From Bacteroidota bacterium (lineage in GTDB: Bacteria; Bacteroidota; Bacteroidia; Flavobacteriales_F; PHOS-HE28), in the NCBI GenBank assembly GCA_014584605.1, contig JACTMO010000051.1:1-54067 (forward strand): a stretch of DNA of 54,067 nucleotides, written 5' to 3'. This document shows positions 1 to 7,180 of the stretch, piece by piece (the stretch's first letter is position 1; each line of letters opens with the position of its first letter). A model generated the notes under the pieces. It did no database searches, was not told where the DNA came from, and was given only the letters and a program-made list of their open reading frames with translations. A program made the position numbers and the translations under genes.

Positions 1-254
1 ACTATCGAGGTGTCAACCTCTCCCAGGACGAAAACACGCTTGTAAACCCAAGACAGGAACTACAACACTAACCCGTCAACTTTTTTCAGGACGAGACAGA
101 TCGGAGAGCGGAGATGAAGGGAGCATGGCGAAGAAGGGAGAACAGCGCGAAGGTGAACAGGGGTGATCGTGCGTGGGCGAGAAAGCGCGGACGGGTATCG
201 GGAGCGGGCATGGGCCCTCGGTCAGCGTGAACAGCGGATAACCAACCGGACAAG
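1..254. other. Leading non-coding or partial region
   Basis: No complete gene is visible. The first ~110 bases are clearly lower in GC than the rest of the window. One forward frame (codons from base 3) is open until a TAA at 69-71 and could be the last 22 codons of a gene lying off the window, but 22 residues are too few to identify it. Two imperfect copies of a 20-base element (GTCAAC, seven pyrimidines, AGGACGA) start at 12 and 75. A short inverted repeat, GAGGT-GTCA-ACCTC, lies at 7-20. No clear TAnnTTTG element precedes the gene at 255. Confidence 0.3.
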
Positions 255-1067
255 ATGACGATCGACGTCAACACCAAGATCTCGGTGCTGCTGCGGGAGA
301 ATCCGGAGGCACTGGAGGCCATCGTTTCGCTGTCGCCGAAGTTCACCAAGCTGCGCAACCCCTTGCTGCGCAAGCTGATGGCCTCGCGCGCCACCATCGG
401 CATGGCCAGCCGGATCGGCGGCTGCCGGCCGGAGGACTTCTTCGCCAAGCTGCGCCCCCTGGGCTTCCAGGTGAACACCGACACCACGGAAGCGCCGACC
501 GCCCCACCCCCACCGATGCCGGCCTTCATGCAACAACTGAGGCCCGCCGACGTGGTGGACCTCGACGTGCGCCCGATCCTCGCGGGCGGCCAGGACCCCT
601 TCCACCTGATCCTGCAGAAGGTGGGTGCCCTGCGAACGGGCCAGACGCTGCGGATCATCAACGACTTCGACCCCGTGCCCCTGGTGCAATTGCTGGGAAA
701 ACGCGGCTTCCAGACCTACGGCGAGGTGCTGGACGGCGGGGTGTTCCACACCTACTTCTTCAAGGGCGATGCCGTGCGCATGAGCGCGGCAGGGACCGAG
801 GCCGGGCATCGCAGTCCCGACTGGGAGGAGAAGCTCGCGCAGTTCAAGGGCCGGATGAAGGAGATCGATGTGCGCGACATGGAGATGCCGCTGCCGATGA
901 TGACCATCCTGGAGGAACTGGACCGGCTGCCCGACGGCCAGGCGCTGTTCGTCAACCACAAGCGCATCCCCATGTTCCTGCTGCCCGAGCTGGAGGACAG
1001 GAAGTTCGAACACCGCAGCTGGGAGATCGCGGAGGGCGACGTGAAGATGTTGATCTTCAGGCCGTAG
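255..1067 (+). CDS. DUF1858/DUF2249 domain protein
   Basis: A 270-residue soluble protein with three parts. Residues ~4-66 resemble the small helical DUF1858 domain. Residues ~100-170 form a first DUF2249 domain, starting VDLDVRPIL and containing FDPVPL. Residues ~200-270 form a second, more degenerate DUF2249 domain starting EIDVRDMEM. DUF2249 domains have a TusA-like fold and are often encoded beside nitric-oxide, nitrite or cytochrome genes; the molecular role is not established. The ATG at 255 is the first good start. The TAG stop abuts the ATG of the next gene (0 bp), so the two are almost certainly cotranscribed with the membrane protein, DUF59 and Rrf2 genes downstream. Domain assignment is from recalled family patterns; an NO-related role is inferred from neighbours. 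Confidence 0.75.
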   Translation: MTIDVNTKISVLLRENPEALEAIVSLSPKFTKLRNPLLRKLMASRATIGMASRIGGCRPEDFFAKLRPLGFQVNTDTTEAPTAPPPPMPAFMQQLRPADVVDLDVRPILAGGQDPFHLILQKVGALRTGQTLRIINDFDPVPLVQLLGKRGFQTYGEVLDGGVFHTYFFKGDAVRMSAAGTEAGHRSPDWEEKLAQFKGRMKEIDVRDMEMPLPMMTILEELDRLPDGQALFVNHKRIPMFLLPELEDRKFEHRSWEIAEGDVKMLIFRP

Positions 1068-2357
1068 ATGATCCCCTCCCCGCTCGGCAACGTGGCGCGA
1101 ACCACCTCCCACAAGGTGGTGATCCCCTTCTACGTGTACGCTGCGGTCTCCCTGCTGGTGGCCGCGGTGATGCTGCTGCTGTCCCACCGGGCGTTCACCG
1201 AACACTACTTCCACCCGCACACGCTGGCCATCACGCACACCATGGCACTGGGCTGGGGCACCATGATCATCCTGGGTGCCAGCCACCAGCTGTTCCCCGT
1301 ACTGGTGGAAACGGACCTCTACAGCGAGGGGCTGGCGCGTGCCTCGTTCTTTCTGGCCGCAACGGGCATACCGCTGCTCGTGTACGGCTTCCACAGCTTC
1401 GACCTGGGGCTGCCGGCGCGCTTGGGCGGATCGCTGGTGCTGGCGGCGGTGCTGGCCTTCATGGCCAACATCGGCCTGGGCCTGGCGCGCAGCAAAAGGG
1501 AGAACGTGCACGCCGTCTTCGTGTTCGCCGCCACCGCCTGGCTCCTGCTCACCGCAGCGCTCGGGCTGGCTCTGCTGTTCAACTTCACCCGCGAGCTGCT
1601 GCCGCACAATTCCATCCACTACCTCGGCCTCCACGCCCACCTGGGCATCGTGGGGTGGTTCCTGCTGCTGGTGCTGGGCGTGGGCTCCCGCCTGATCCCC
1701 ATGTTCCTCATCTCCAAGTACAGCGCTCCCCGGCTCCTCTGGGCGGTGTTCCTCCTGGTGAACACCGCCCTGATGGGCTACACGGTGTCCTTCCTCACGG
1801 ACATGCCCGTGGCGCTGAACCACGTGCCCGTGGCCATGGTGGTCGCCGCCCTGCTGCTCTTCGCCTGGTACTGCCGCCAGGCCTACCGCCAGCGCATCCG
1901 CCGCAAGGTGGACGCCCAGATGCGCGTGGCCCTGCTCGCGGTGGCCCTCATGCTGCTGCCCACCGCGGTGCTCCTGGTCCTCATCGCCTCGCTCAGCCTC
2001 GGCGGCGGCGAACACGCCCGCGTGGCGCTGCTCTACGGCTTCACCATCTTCTTCGGCTGGCTCACGGCCATCATCCTGGGCATGACCTTCAAGACCCTGC
2101 CCTTCATCGTCTGGAACAAGGTGTACCGTCCGCGCGCCTCGCTGGGCCGGATGCCCGGCCCCAAGGACCTGTTCAGCGACCGCATCTTCGCGGCGATGGT
2201 GCTGGCCTACCTGGCGGGCTTCGGCCTCTTCGCCGGTGGCATCGCACAGGCATCCTCCGTGCTGCTGAAGACGGGCGCGGTGGCCCTGCTGGTCACGGCC
2301 CTGCTGTACAATTGGAGCATCGTAAGGATGGTCTTCACCAAACAACTCGGACCATGA
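1068..2357 (+). CDS. NnrS-like / heme-copper oxidase subunit I-like membrane protein
   Basis: A 429-residue polytopic membrane protein with about 12 hydrophobic segments. Histidines fall in conserved-looking helix positions (residues ~49, 51, 57 and ~73; later a HYLGLHAHLG stretch near 180-190), as in heme-binding NnrS and single-chain relatives of cytochrome oxidase subunit I. Such proteins are linked with nitric-oxide tolerance or reduction. It lacks the full length and several landmarks of CcoN or NorB, so enzymatic oxidase activity is doubtful. It follows the DUF2249 gene with no gap, and its stop overlaps the next start as ATGA. The regulator at the end of the operon has an Fe-S-type cysteine triad, which supports an NO-responsive role. 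The exact family remains uncertain. Confidence 0.6.
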   Translation: MIPSPLGNVARTTSHKVVIPFYVYAAVSLLVAAVMLLLSHRAFTEHYFHPHTLAITHTMALGWGTMIILGASHQLFPVLVETDLYSEGLARASFFLAATGIPLLVYGFHSFDLGLPARLGGSLVLAAVLAFMANIGLGLARSKRENVHAVFVFAATAWLLLTAALGLALLFNFTRELLPHNSIHYLGLHAHLGIVGWFLLLVLGVGSRLIPMFLISKYSAPRLLWAVFLLVNTALMGYTVSFLTDMPVALNHVPVAMVVAALLLFAWYCRQAYRQRIRRKVDAQMRVALLAVALMLLPTAVLLVLIASLSLGGGEHARVALLYGFTIFFGWLTAIILGMTFKTLPFIVWNKVYRPRASLGRMPGPKDLFSDRIFAAMVLAYLAGFGLFAGGIAQASSVLLKTGAVALLVTALLYNWSIVRMVFTKQLGP

Positions 2358-2674
2358 ACGGAACCGGCCAGGATGAACTGATCGACAAGGCGCTGGAAGC
2401 CCTGCGCTTCGTGGACGACCCCGAAGTGGGGCTGAACGTGGTGGACCTCGGACTGATCTACGAGATCGAGATCGACCCGGACGAACGGCAGGTGGGCTGC
2501 CTGATGACCTTCACCACGGAGTTCTGCCCCATGGGCGCTTCGATCCAGCAGAGCGTCACCGAAGCGCTGAAGATGACCTTCCCAGGGGCCACGGTGCAGG
2601 TGAACATCACCTTCGAGCCGCCCTGGAGCCAGGCGATGATCTCCGAGGCGGGCCGGATGTTCCTGGGCCGATAG
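2354..2674 (+). CDS. DUF59 / MIP18-family metal-sulfur cluster assembly protein
   Basis: A 106-residue protein matching the DUF59 (MIP18, SufT/PaaD-like) family: an N-terminal stretch around DDPEVGLNVVDLGLIYEI, then FTTEFCPMG with the conserved reactive cysteine at residue 58, then a C-terminal PPWSQAMISEAGR region. Family members assist maturation or repair of Fe-S proteins. The start was placed at the ATG overlapping the preceding stop by 4 bp (ATGA), because any longer reading would run through the upstream membrane gene. The Rrf2 gene follows after 4 bp. Its place between an NO-type membrane protein and a likely Fe-S regulator suggests repair of nitrosylated clusters, which is inference. 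Confidence 0.85.
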   Translation: MNGTGQDELIDKALEALRFVDDPEVGLNVVDLGLIYEIEIDPDERQVGCLMTFTTEFCPMGASIQQSVTEALKMTFPGATVQVNITFEPPWSQAMISEAGRMFLGR

Positions 2675-2678
2675 GACC

Positions 2679-3110
2679 ATGCTGAGCCTGACCTGCAAGG
2701 CCGCGATCAAGGCCGTGATCTTCCTGGGGTCGCGGCTCTCCACCGGCGAACGCTCCAGCCTGAAGGAGGTGGCGGCGTACATCGATGAGAACGAGCATAC
2801 GGTGGGCAAGCTGCTGCAACGCCTGGTGAAGGCCGGGGCCATCCAGAGCGCCAAGGGACCCAACGGCGGTTTCTACATGACGCCCCGGCAGGTGGAGCAG
2901 CGCGTGATGCGCATCGTTGAGGCGATCGACGGCGGGGAGGTCTTCCAGGAGTGCGGCCTGGGCCTGAGCCGATGCAGCGATGCCCGTCCCTGCCCGTTCC
3001 ACGAGCGCTACAAGCCCATCCGCGACCAGTTCCGGCAGCTGTGCGAGACCCAGCGCGTACGCGACCTGTACGAGGAGGTCAACAGCGGGCTGGCCTATCT
3101 GGCGGGATGA
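2679..3110 (+). CDS. Rrf2-family transcriptional regulator (NsrR/IscR-like)
   Basis: A 143-residue winged-helix regulator of the Rrf2 family: an N-terminal helix-turn-helix (residues ~10-60, including a KLLQRLVKAGAIQS segment) and a glycine-rich wing (KGPNGGFYM). It then has three cysteines at about 92, 99 and 105 (C-x6-C-x5-C), close to the [2Fe-2S]/[4Fe-4S]-ligating triads of IscR and NsrR. Proteins of this type sense nitric oxide or Fe-S status and repress their targets. It is the last gene of the four-gene operon and lies 4 bp after the DUF59 gene, so it probably autoregulates the unit. NsrR versus IscR identity cannot be settled from sequence alone. Confidence 0.85.
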   Translation: MLSLTCKAAIKAVIFLGSRLSTGERSSLKEVAAYIDENEHTVGKLLQRLVKAGAIQSAKGPNGGFYMTPRQVEQRVMRIVEAIDGGEVFQECGLGLSRCSDARPCPFHERYKPIRDQFRQLCETQRVRDLYEEVNSGLAYLAG

Positions 3111-3156
3111 CCCAGCGGCTCAAGCCCGCTCCGGACGCCGTCCCGTGGCGGGGTCC

Positions 3157-3732
3157 CTACCGCTTCCAGCGGATGCTCCACAGACCACGGAAATCGCCCA
3201 GCGCATAGCCGGTGGCGGCATCGCCGGGATACGTCCGCGCCAGCACCTCCATCGTGGTGCTGTCCACCTCCACCCCCGGTGTGCCGTGGCATTTCAGGCA
3301 GCCGGGCTGGTTGATCAGGATGGGCTGGTAGAACGCGATGCTGTCGCCCAGCACCAGCGCCTGCGGTGGAAGGTCGGCGGGCCGGGCACCACCGGCGAGC
3401 AGGGCCAGCACTTCGTCCAGGCGGCGCTGCTCATCGTCATCCGGCGCATCGTGCGGAGCGCGCAGCCGGTCGCTGCTCCGCTTGATCCGCACCCCGTGCA
3501 CCGCGGCGAGCGAGTCCACCAGCGGCAGCGCCACCACCGCGCAATGCGCCACCGCGGCGGAGGGACCCTCGGCCTCCATCTTCATGCGCACCCGGGTGAA
3601 GAGCTGTTCGAAGGCGGCCCTGGCGATACCCTGCCCGCGTTCGATGGCCCCCGCTTCATCGAAAGGCGCTTCGGGTGCGGCGCAGGACACGAGCAAGGCC
3701 GTCAGGACGACGGCGATCGGCATGGAACGCAT
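3157..3732 (-). CDS. DUF3365 (Tll0287-like) heme lipoprotein
   Basis: A 191-residue exported protein with a lipoprotein signal (hydrophobic stretch then LLVSCAAPE) and a single c-type heme motif CLKCH at ~145-149. It ends in a YALGDFRGLWSIRWKR segment typical of DUF3365 (Tll0287-like) proteins. Such domains bind heme in a PAS-like fold and act as periplasmic redox or gas-sensing modules. I chose the ATG at 3732 because a TACCTTCA element lies 4 bp upstream; a longer frame would place the promoter inside the gene. It is convergent with the NO-type operon, ending 46 bp from it, so a shared physiology is plausible but not shown. Confidence 0.75.
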   Translation of the reverse strand: MRSMPIAVVLTALLVSCAAPEAPFDEAGAIERGQGIARAAFEQLFTRVRMKMEAEGPSAAVAHCAVVALPLVDSLAAVHGVRIKRSSDRLRAPHDAPDDDEQRRLDEVLALLAGGARPADLPPQALVLGDSIAFYQPILINQPGCLKCHGTPGVEVDSTTMEVLARTYPGDAATGYALGDFRGLWSIRWKR

Positions 3733-3736
3733 GGGG

Positions 3737-3744
3737 TGAAGGTA
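3737..3744 (-). promoter_or_regulatory. -7 element TACCTTCA
   Basis: Near-match to the Bacteroidota -7 consensus TAnnTTTG, 4 bp upstream of the chosen start of the DUF3365 gene. It suggests a leaderless or nearly leaderless mRNA. Confidence 0.4.
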
Positions 3745-3811
3745 GCCCCGCCCCACGGCGCGCACGGGAACTTTTGTCACCGCCCGGGAGCAGGCTCGCT
3801 CCTCCTCCGCA

Positions 3812-4537
3812 CTACGGCCCCAAGCGCAGCACCCGCCCCTCCCCGTTCACCGTGGCCTGCAGCACGGGATCGCCGTAGTAGCGTACGTCGCCGGCATCGA
3901 AAAGCTGCACGTTCAACCTTTGCACGGCACGGCAGGTGATGTCGGTGACCGCGCTGTTGTTGACGTTCACCTCCTGCGCCGTGAGCCCGCCGGCATCGAT
4001 GGGGCCCATGAGCCCGCTGTACAGATAGGCCACGCCGCAGCGTCCCGAGAGCCGTACATCGCCGGCGCCGGTATGCAGGCCCACATAGCAGGTGTCCACC
4101 GCCAGCCCCAGCTCCACGGTGCCCTGCGCATCATGCTGCTCGATGCGGAACGCCGCGCTGCGCACCGTGTCCGTGCCCCGCACATCGCCGGTGCCGTGCA
4201 GCTCCAGCTCCCGCAGTGCCCCGAGCGGCACCCGCACGGCCAGGCGCGGACGGAAGCTCCGCACCCAGTTGCACCGGTTGTCGTTGCGCACCCGCAGCGT
4301 GCCGCCCTCCACGGCCGTGACCACCTGGCCCAGCAGGTTCGCTCCGCCTTCCACGACGACCGTGCCCGCCGCCCGGTCCTCCAGCACCAGGTCCACACGG
4401 TCCTCCAGCACCACGCGGTCGAAGGCCCCCACCGCACGTTCCTCGGTGCGCTGCGGCCCGGTGGAGGTGACACAATCGTCCCATTGCTCGGCCTGGCAGC
4501 CCAGCAGCAACAGCAGCAGGGGGAACGCACGCCTCAT
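3812..4537 (-). CDS. DUF2807 (putative head GIN domain) lipoprotein
   Basis: An exported lipoprotein of about 241 residues: MRRAF start, leucine run, then LLGC as the lipobox. The body has repeating short beta-strands (AVGAFDRVVLEDRVDLVLE near the N-terminus, then HTGAGDVRLSG and VNNSAVTDI repeats), typical of the DUF2807 beta-helix family widespread in Bacteroidota. Its function is unknown; it is probably attached to the outer membrane and surface- or periplasm-facing. The start at 4537 gives a 4-bp ATGA overlap with the PagL-like gene; an in-frame ATG at 4543 is also possible. Last gene of the ppx - pagL-like - DUF2807 operon. Confidence 0.8.
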   Translation of the reverse strand: MRRAFPLLLLLLGCQAEQWDDCVTSTGPQRTEERAVGAFDRVVLEDRVDLVLEDRAAGTVVVEGGANLLGQVVTAVEGGTLRVRNDNRCNWVRSFRPRLAVRVPLGALRELELHGTGDVRGTDTVRSAAFRIEQHDAQGTVELGLAVDTCYVGLHTGAGDVRLSGRCGVAYLYSGLMGPIDAGGLTAQEVNVNNSAVTDITCRAVQRLNVQLFDAGDVRYYGDPVLQATVNGEGRVLRLGP

Positions 4538-5610
4538 GACCATCGGTATCCGAACCCGAACTCCCAGTGGTCGGCCACTGCGAAGTGGCTCTTCAGCGCC
4601 AGGTGCGCCAGCAGGCGACGGGCGATCCGGTAGCGGCAGCCCAGCCGGTGGAACACGGCGGCCTCATCGGGCACCGGGGTGTACACGTAGGCCCCCATCT
4701 GCAGGAACAGCTCCCCGCGGCCGAAGAGCAGCGCATAGCCCCCGTGCACCCCGGCCTGCGTGAATGCCGGGCGCCCCTTCCCGTCCAGCTCGGGATGGTC
4801 GGTGCACAAAGCACCCTTGTTGAACACATCGATCCCCGCCGCCAGGGCCGACTTGCGCGTGAGCCGCCACTGCACCTGGCCGATAAGGCTGTACACGCTG
4901 TGGCGCCCGCTGCCGGGCCGACCCGTCTCGCTCCAGAACATGGCGCCCACCACGCTCTGCTCGCGCCGCGACCGCTCCAGCGGCAGGCTGTCCGGCACAT
5001 CCACGTACGGCCGCACCGGCCCCAGCGCCCGGGCCACGCCCAGGCTTGCGCTCAGCAGGTTCAGGCCCAGGTTCGGCAGGGCGAACGAGCCGTTGCTCCA
5101 ATGGTCGATGCCGAGCCCGGCCGACAGCTCGGTGCGCCCGATCCGATGCCGGTACGCCAGCATGATCTGGATGGCCGTGTTGACGCGCGAGCCGATGGCG
5201 ATCTGCTTGCTGTTGGCGCGGCGGTCGTACCGATGGGCCACATAGCCCAGCCCCCAGCCCAGCCGCATGCCCAGGTCGCCCCGCTGGCCGCGGGTGAAGG
5301 GAAGGTGCAGGTACGGCAGCAGGCGCAGCGACGCACCGATGCGCGCGGGGTTGGCCAGGTCCGCGTACAGCAGGCCCACCCCGAAGGATGGCGCGCGATA
5401 ATGCCTTTGCCAGGGCCGGTCGCCCGGCAGCCGACGCTCCAGGAACAGCTCCACCGCAGCGCCATGCCCCTCCACCAGCACCCAGCTGGCGGGCCGGTGC
5501 GGCCACAGGAACCCATAGTGCCCGCGCAACCCCACGGCCCAGGGCTGGGCCACCGCCCCCTGCGCCAGCAACAGCAGCAGCACCGCCCACCAATGCTCAG
5601 GCCGGGACAT
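4534..5610 (-). CDS. PagL-like acyloxyacyl hydrolase / lipid A deacylase family outer-membrane protein
   Basis: An exported beta-barrel protein of 358 residues with a signal peptide (MSRPEHWW start, hydrophobic core, cleavage near QGAVAQ). Near residue 170 it carries DHWSNGSF, matching the catalytic His-x-Ser-Asn pattern of PagL (His170, Ser172, Asn173), followed by NLGLNLLSASLGV as in the family. PagL removes a 3-O-acyl chain from lipid A. At ~360 residues it is about twice the size of Pseudomonas PagL, as is common for the Bacteroidota 'acyloxyacyl hydrolase' family. The start at 5610 overlaps the ppx gene by 14 bp; an in-frame ATG at 5631 is the alternative. Translational coupling with ppx and DUF2807 is likely. 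Confidence 0.75.
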   Translation of the reverse strand: MSRPEHWWAVLLLLLAQGAVAQPWAVGLRGHYGFLWPHRPASWVLVEGHGAAVELFLERRLPGDRPWQRHYRAPSFGVGLLYADLANPARIGASLRLLPYLHLPFTRGQRGDLGMRLGWGLGYVAHRYDRRANSKQIAIGSRVNTAIQIMLAYRHRIGRTELSAGLGIDHWSNGSFALPNLGLNLLSASLGVARALGPVRPYVDVPDSLPLERSRREQSVVGAMFWSETGRPGSGRHSVYSLIGQVQWRLTRKSALAAGIDVFNKGALCTDHPELDGKGRPAFTQAGVHGGYALLFGRGELFLQMGAYVYTPVPDEAAVFHRLGCRYRIARRLLAHLALKSHFAVADHWEFGFGYRWS

Positions 5611-6481
5611 CGCTCGTTCCGGATGGCGCATAACGCTTGTGACCGTGCTGCCGCATGTACAGGTCGTACACGATGCCGTCCGCCAGGCCCACCTTGGGCA
5701 CGAAGACCTCGTTGATCCCGGCCTCCTCCATCACCCGCAGGAAGATGTCGGCCGCCGGCACGATCACGTCCGCGCGGTCGACCCGCAGCCGCAACAGCCG
5801 TACCCGGTCCTCGATGCTGTACGAGGCGATGCGCTCGCGGTGCCGCCGGATGTCGGCCCGCTGCAGGGGCTCCCCGTGCCGGTTGCCGTTCTCCTTGAAG
5901 ATCCGGTTGATGTTGCCGCCGGTGCCCACCGCCATCATCGGCCCGTGCTCCGCGCGCAGGTCGCCCAGGAAGTCCGCGACCTCCCCCCACACCCCGGGCT
6001 TCACCCGGCCGGCCAGCATGCGCACGGTGCCCACCTTGAAGCTCGCCGTCCGCACGCGCCGACCCTTCTCCAGCCAGGTGAGCTCGGTGCTGCCCCCGCC
6101 CACGTCGATGAACAGGTAGCTCCGGTCCTTCAGCAGGTCCTGCGTCCAGAACGTGCTGCAGATGAGCGCCCCCTCCTCGCGGCCCCCGATCACCTCGATG
6201 TCCACCCCGGTCTCCATCTCCACCCGGTCGATGGTGGCCGCACTGTTGGTGGCCTCCCGCATGGCGCTGGTGGCACAGCACCGGTAGCGCGGCACCCCGT
6301 ACACGTCGATCAGCAGCCGGAAGGCCTTGAGCGACTTGATCAGCTGGTCGCGCTTGGCCGCACTGATGGCGCCATCGGCGAAGACATCCTCACCCAGGCG
6401 GATGGGCACGCGCACCAGGGAGACCTTCCGCACCACCGGATGGTCCTCCCGCTCCACGACCTCGGCGACGAGCAAGCGCAC
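5597..6481 (-). CDS. ppx: Ppx/GppA exopolyphosphatase-family protein (5' end disturbed)
   Basis: Matches the sugar-kinase/actin-fold Ppx/GppA phosphatases: SLVRVPIRLGEDVF, CCATSAMREATN, the second phosphate-loop FIDVGGGSTEL and a C-terminal VPKVGLADGIVYDLY. The family hydrolyses polyphosphate or pppGpp. Only a GTG at 6481 starts this frame, yet the same frame continues upstream into AAIDIGSNAV, the essential first phosphate motif, up to a TGA without any ATG, GTG or TTG. An ATG at 6510-6508 sits at the expected place but one base out of frame. Either one base has been lost just after that ATG, the assembly has an error, or initiation is unusual. If GTG is used, the protein lacks its first nucleotide-binding motif and is probably inactive. 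Confidence 0.8.
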   Translation of the reverse strand: MRLLVAEVVEREDHPVVRKVSLVRVPIRLGEDVFADGAISAAKRDQLIKSLKAFRLLIDVYGVPRYRCCATSAMREATNSAATIDRVEMETGVDIEVIGGREEGALICSTFWTQDLLKDRSYLFIDVGGGSTELTWLEKGRRVRTASFKVGTVRMLAGRVKPGVWGEVADFLGDLRAEHGPMMAVGTGGNINRIFKENGNRHGEPLQRADIRRHRERIASYSIEDRVRLLRLRVDRADVIVPAADIFLRVMEEAGINEVFVPKVGLADGIVYDLYMRQHGHKRYAPSGTSDVPA

Positions 6482-6533
6482 CGCGTTGGAGCCGATGTCG
6501 ATGGCGGCATATGTAAGCTCGCGGGTGATGTGG

Positions 6534-6541
6534 CGAAGGTA
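6534..6541 (-). promoter_or_regulatory. -7 element TACCTTCG before ppx
   Basis: Matches TAnnTTYG and lies 23 bp before the out-of-frame ATG at 6510 discussed for ppx. It supports initiation near 6510 rather than at the internal GTG 6481. Confidence 0.45.
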
Positions 6542-6551
6542 GCCGCCACGC

Positions 6552-6604
6552 CTACTTCAGCACCGCCAGCCGCTCCTCCAGCGCCTTGATCTTCGCCTCG
6601 GCAT
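6552..6604 (-). repeat. Second copy of the valS 3' end (direct repeat A)
   Basis: 53 bases that match 7577-7629, the final codons of valS, at 48 of 53 positions. The last ~31 bases are identical. Translated on the minus strand it reads EAKIKALEERLAVLK then TAG, against EAKIKALEERLAVLR and TAG in valS. It marks the far edge of a 972-bp island. Confidence 0.85.
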
Positions 6605-6629
6605 GGCATAGGAGCCCCGTGATCCGGCC

Positions 6630-6637
6630 TATCTTCG
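6630..6637 (+). promoter_or_regulatory. -7 element TATCTTCG before the antitoxin gene
   Basis: TAnnTTYG match only 5 bp before the antitoxin ATG at 6643, which predicts a leaderless transcript. Confidence 0.5.
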
Positions 6638-6642
6638 CAGTC

Positions 6643-6861
6643 ATGGAACAGTACATCCTCCAGCTAAAGGACGGCCGCAAGAAGAAGTTCTTCGATGAAC
6701 TGCTCAGCCAACTCGACTTCGTGGAGGTGGTGAACATCATGAAGGACGGCAAGAAGGCGACGGTCGCACTGGAACTGATGGAAGCCTTGGGCGACGCGAA
6801 GGCGCACCTGCACGGCACGAAGAAGCTCCGCCCCGCGAAGCGCCTGCTCGATGAGCTTTGA
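6643..6861 (+). CDS. Antitoxin-like small protein of a RelE-type TA pair
   Basis: A 72-residue protein rich in lysine and leucine (starts MEQYILQLKDGRKKKFFDEL, ends KRLLDEL). I do not recognise a named domain. It is called an antitoxin from position: its 3' end overlaps the start of a RelE/ParE-type toxin by 11 bp, the usual order for such pairs. The ATG at 6643 follows a -7 element by 5 bp; an upstream in-frame ATG at 6586 would begin inside the valS repeat and before the promoter, so it was rejected. GC is lower than in neighbouring chromosomal genes, which suggests transfer. Other small DNA-binding roles cannot be excluded. Confidence 0.6.
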   Translation: MEQYILQLKDGRKKKFFDELLSQLDFVEVVNIMKDGKKATVALELMEALGDAKAHLHGTKKLRPAKRLLDEL

Positions 6862-7177
6862 GGTCGTCAGCTCACCGGTGTTCGACCGCGCGGTCAAGCG
6901 GCTGGCGAAACGCTACCCGTCCATGCGTACCGACATCGCTGAACTGATCGACGAACTGGCAAATGCCCCGGTGCAAGGCATATCGCTCGGCAAGGACTGC
7001 TACAAAGTGCGCATGGCCATCCGTGCCAAGGTCAAGGGCCGCTGAGGAGGTGCCCGCGTGATCACCTGCGTGAAAGTGGTGCGCCATACCGTGATCCTGC
7101 TCACGATCTACGACAAGTCCGATACGGACGACATCTCCAACAAGGAATTGGAGAAGCTGGTGGAAATGTTCACCTGA
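6851..7177 (+). pseudogene. RelE/ParE-family toxin with in-frame TGA
   Basis: The reading frame encodes a typical ~108-residue RelE-like toxin of Bacteroidota type: N-terminal VVSSPVFDRAVKRLAKRYP, middle GISLGKDCYKVRMAI and, after the stop, GGARVITC, VILLTIYDK and KELEKLVEMF. A TGA at 7043-7045 interrupts it after residue 64, between KVKGR and GGARVIT, where relatives as I recall them have a serine (TCA to TGA would be a single change). The frame is otherwise intact to TGA 7175-7177. The first 64 codons (6851-7045) form the only complete ORF. A GGAGG followed 7 bp later by GTG (7058) could restart the C-terminal half. Inactivation of the toxin is the simplest reading. Confidence 0.8.
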
Positions 7178-7180
7178 CCG

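Noticed and set aside
1-254. CRISPR array end
   Set aside because: Only two short, imperfect copies 63 bp apart are visible, with no exact repeat of typical length.
222-2345. 707-codon minus-strand open frame over the first operon
   Set aside because: His, Gln and Gly-rich shadow of two clear plus-strand genes.
1655-2353. Longer reading of the DUF59 gene starting at 1655
   Set aside because: The extra ~230 residues are an out-of-frame shadow of the membrane protein gene; the family is ~100 residues long.
7043-7045. TGA as a selenocysteine or recoded codon
   Set aside because: RelE toxins do not use selenocysteine, and no supporting stem-loop was evident; a nonsense mutation is simpler.
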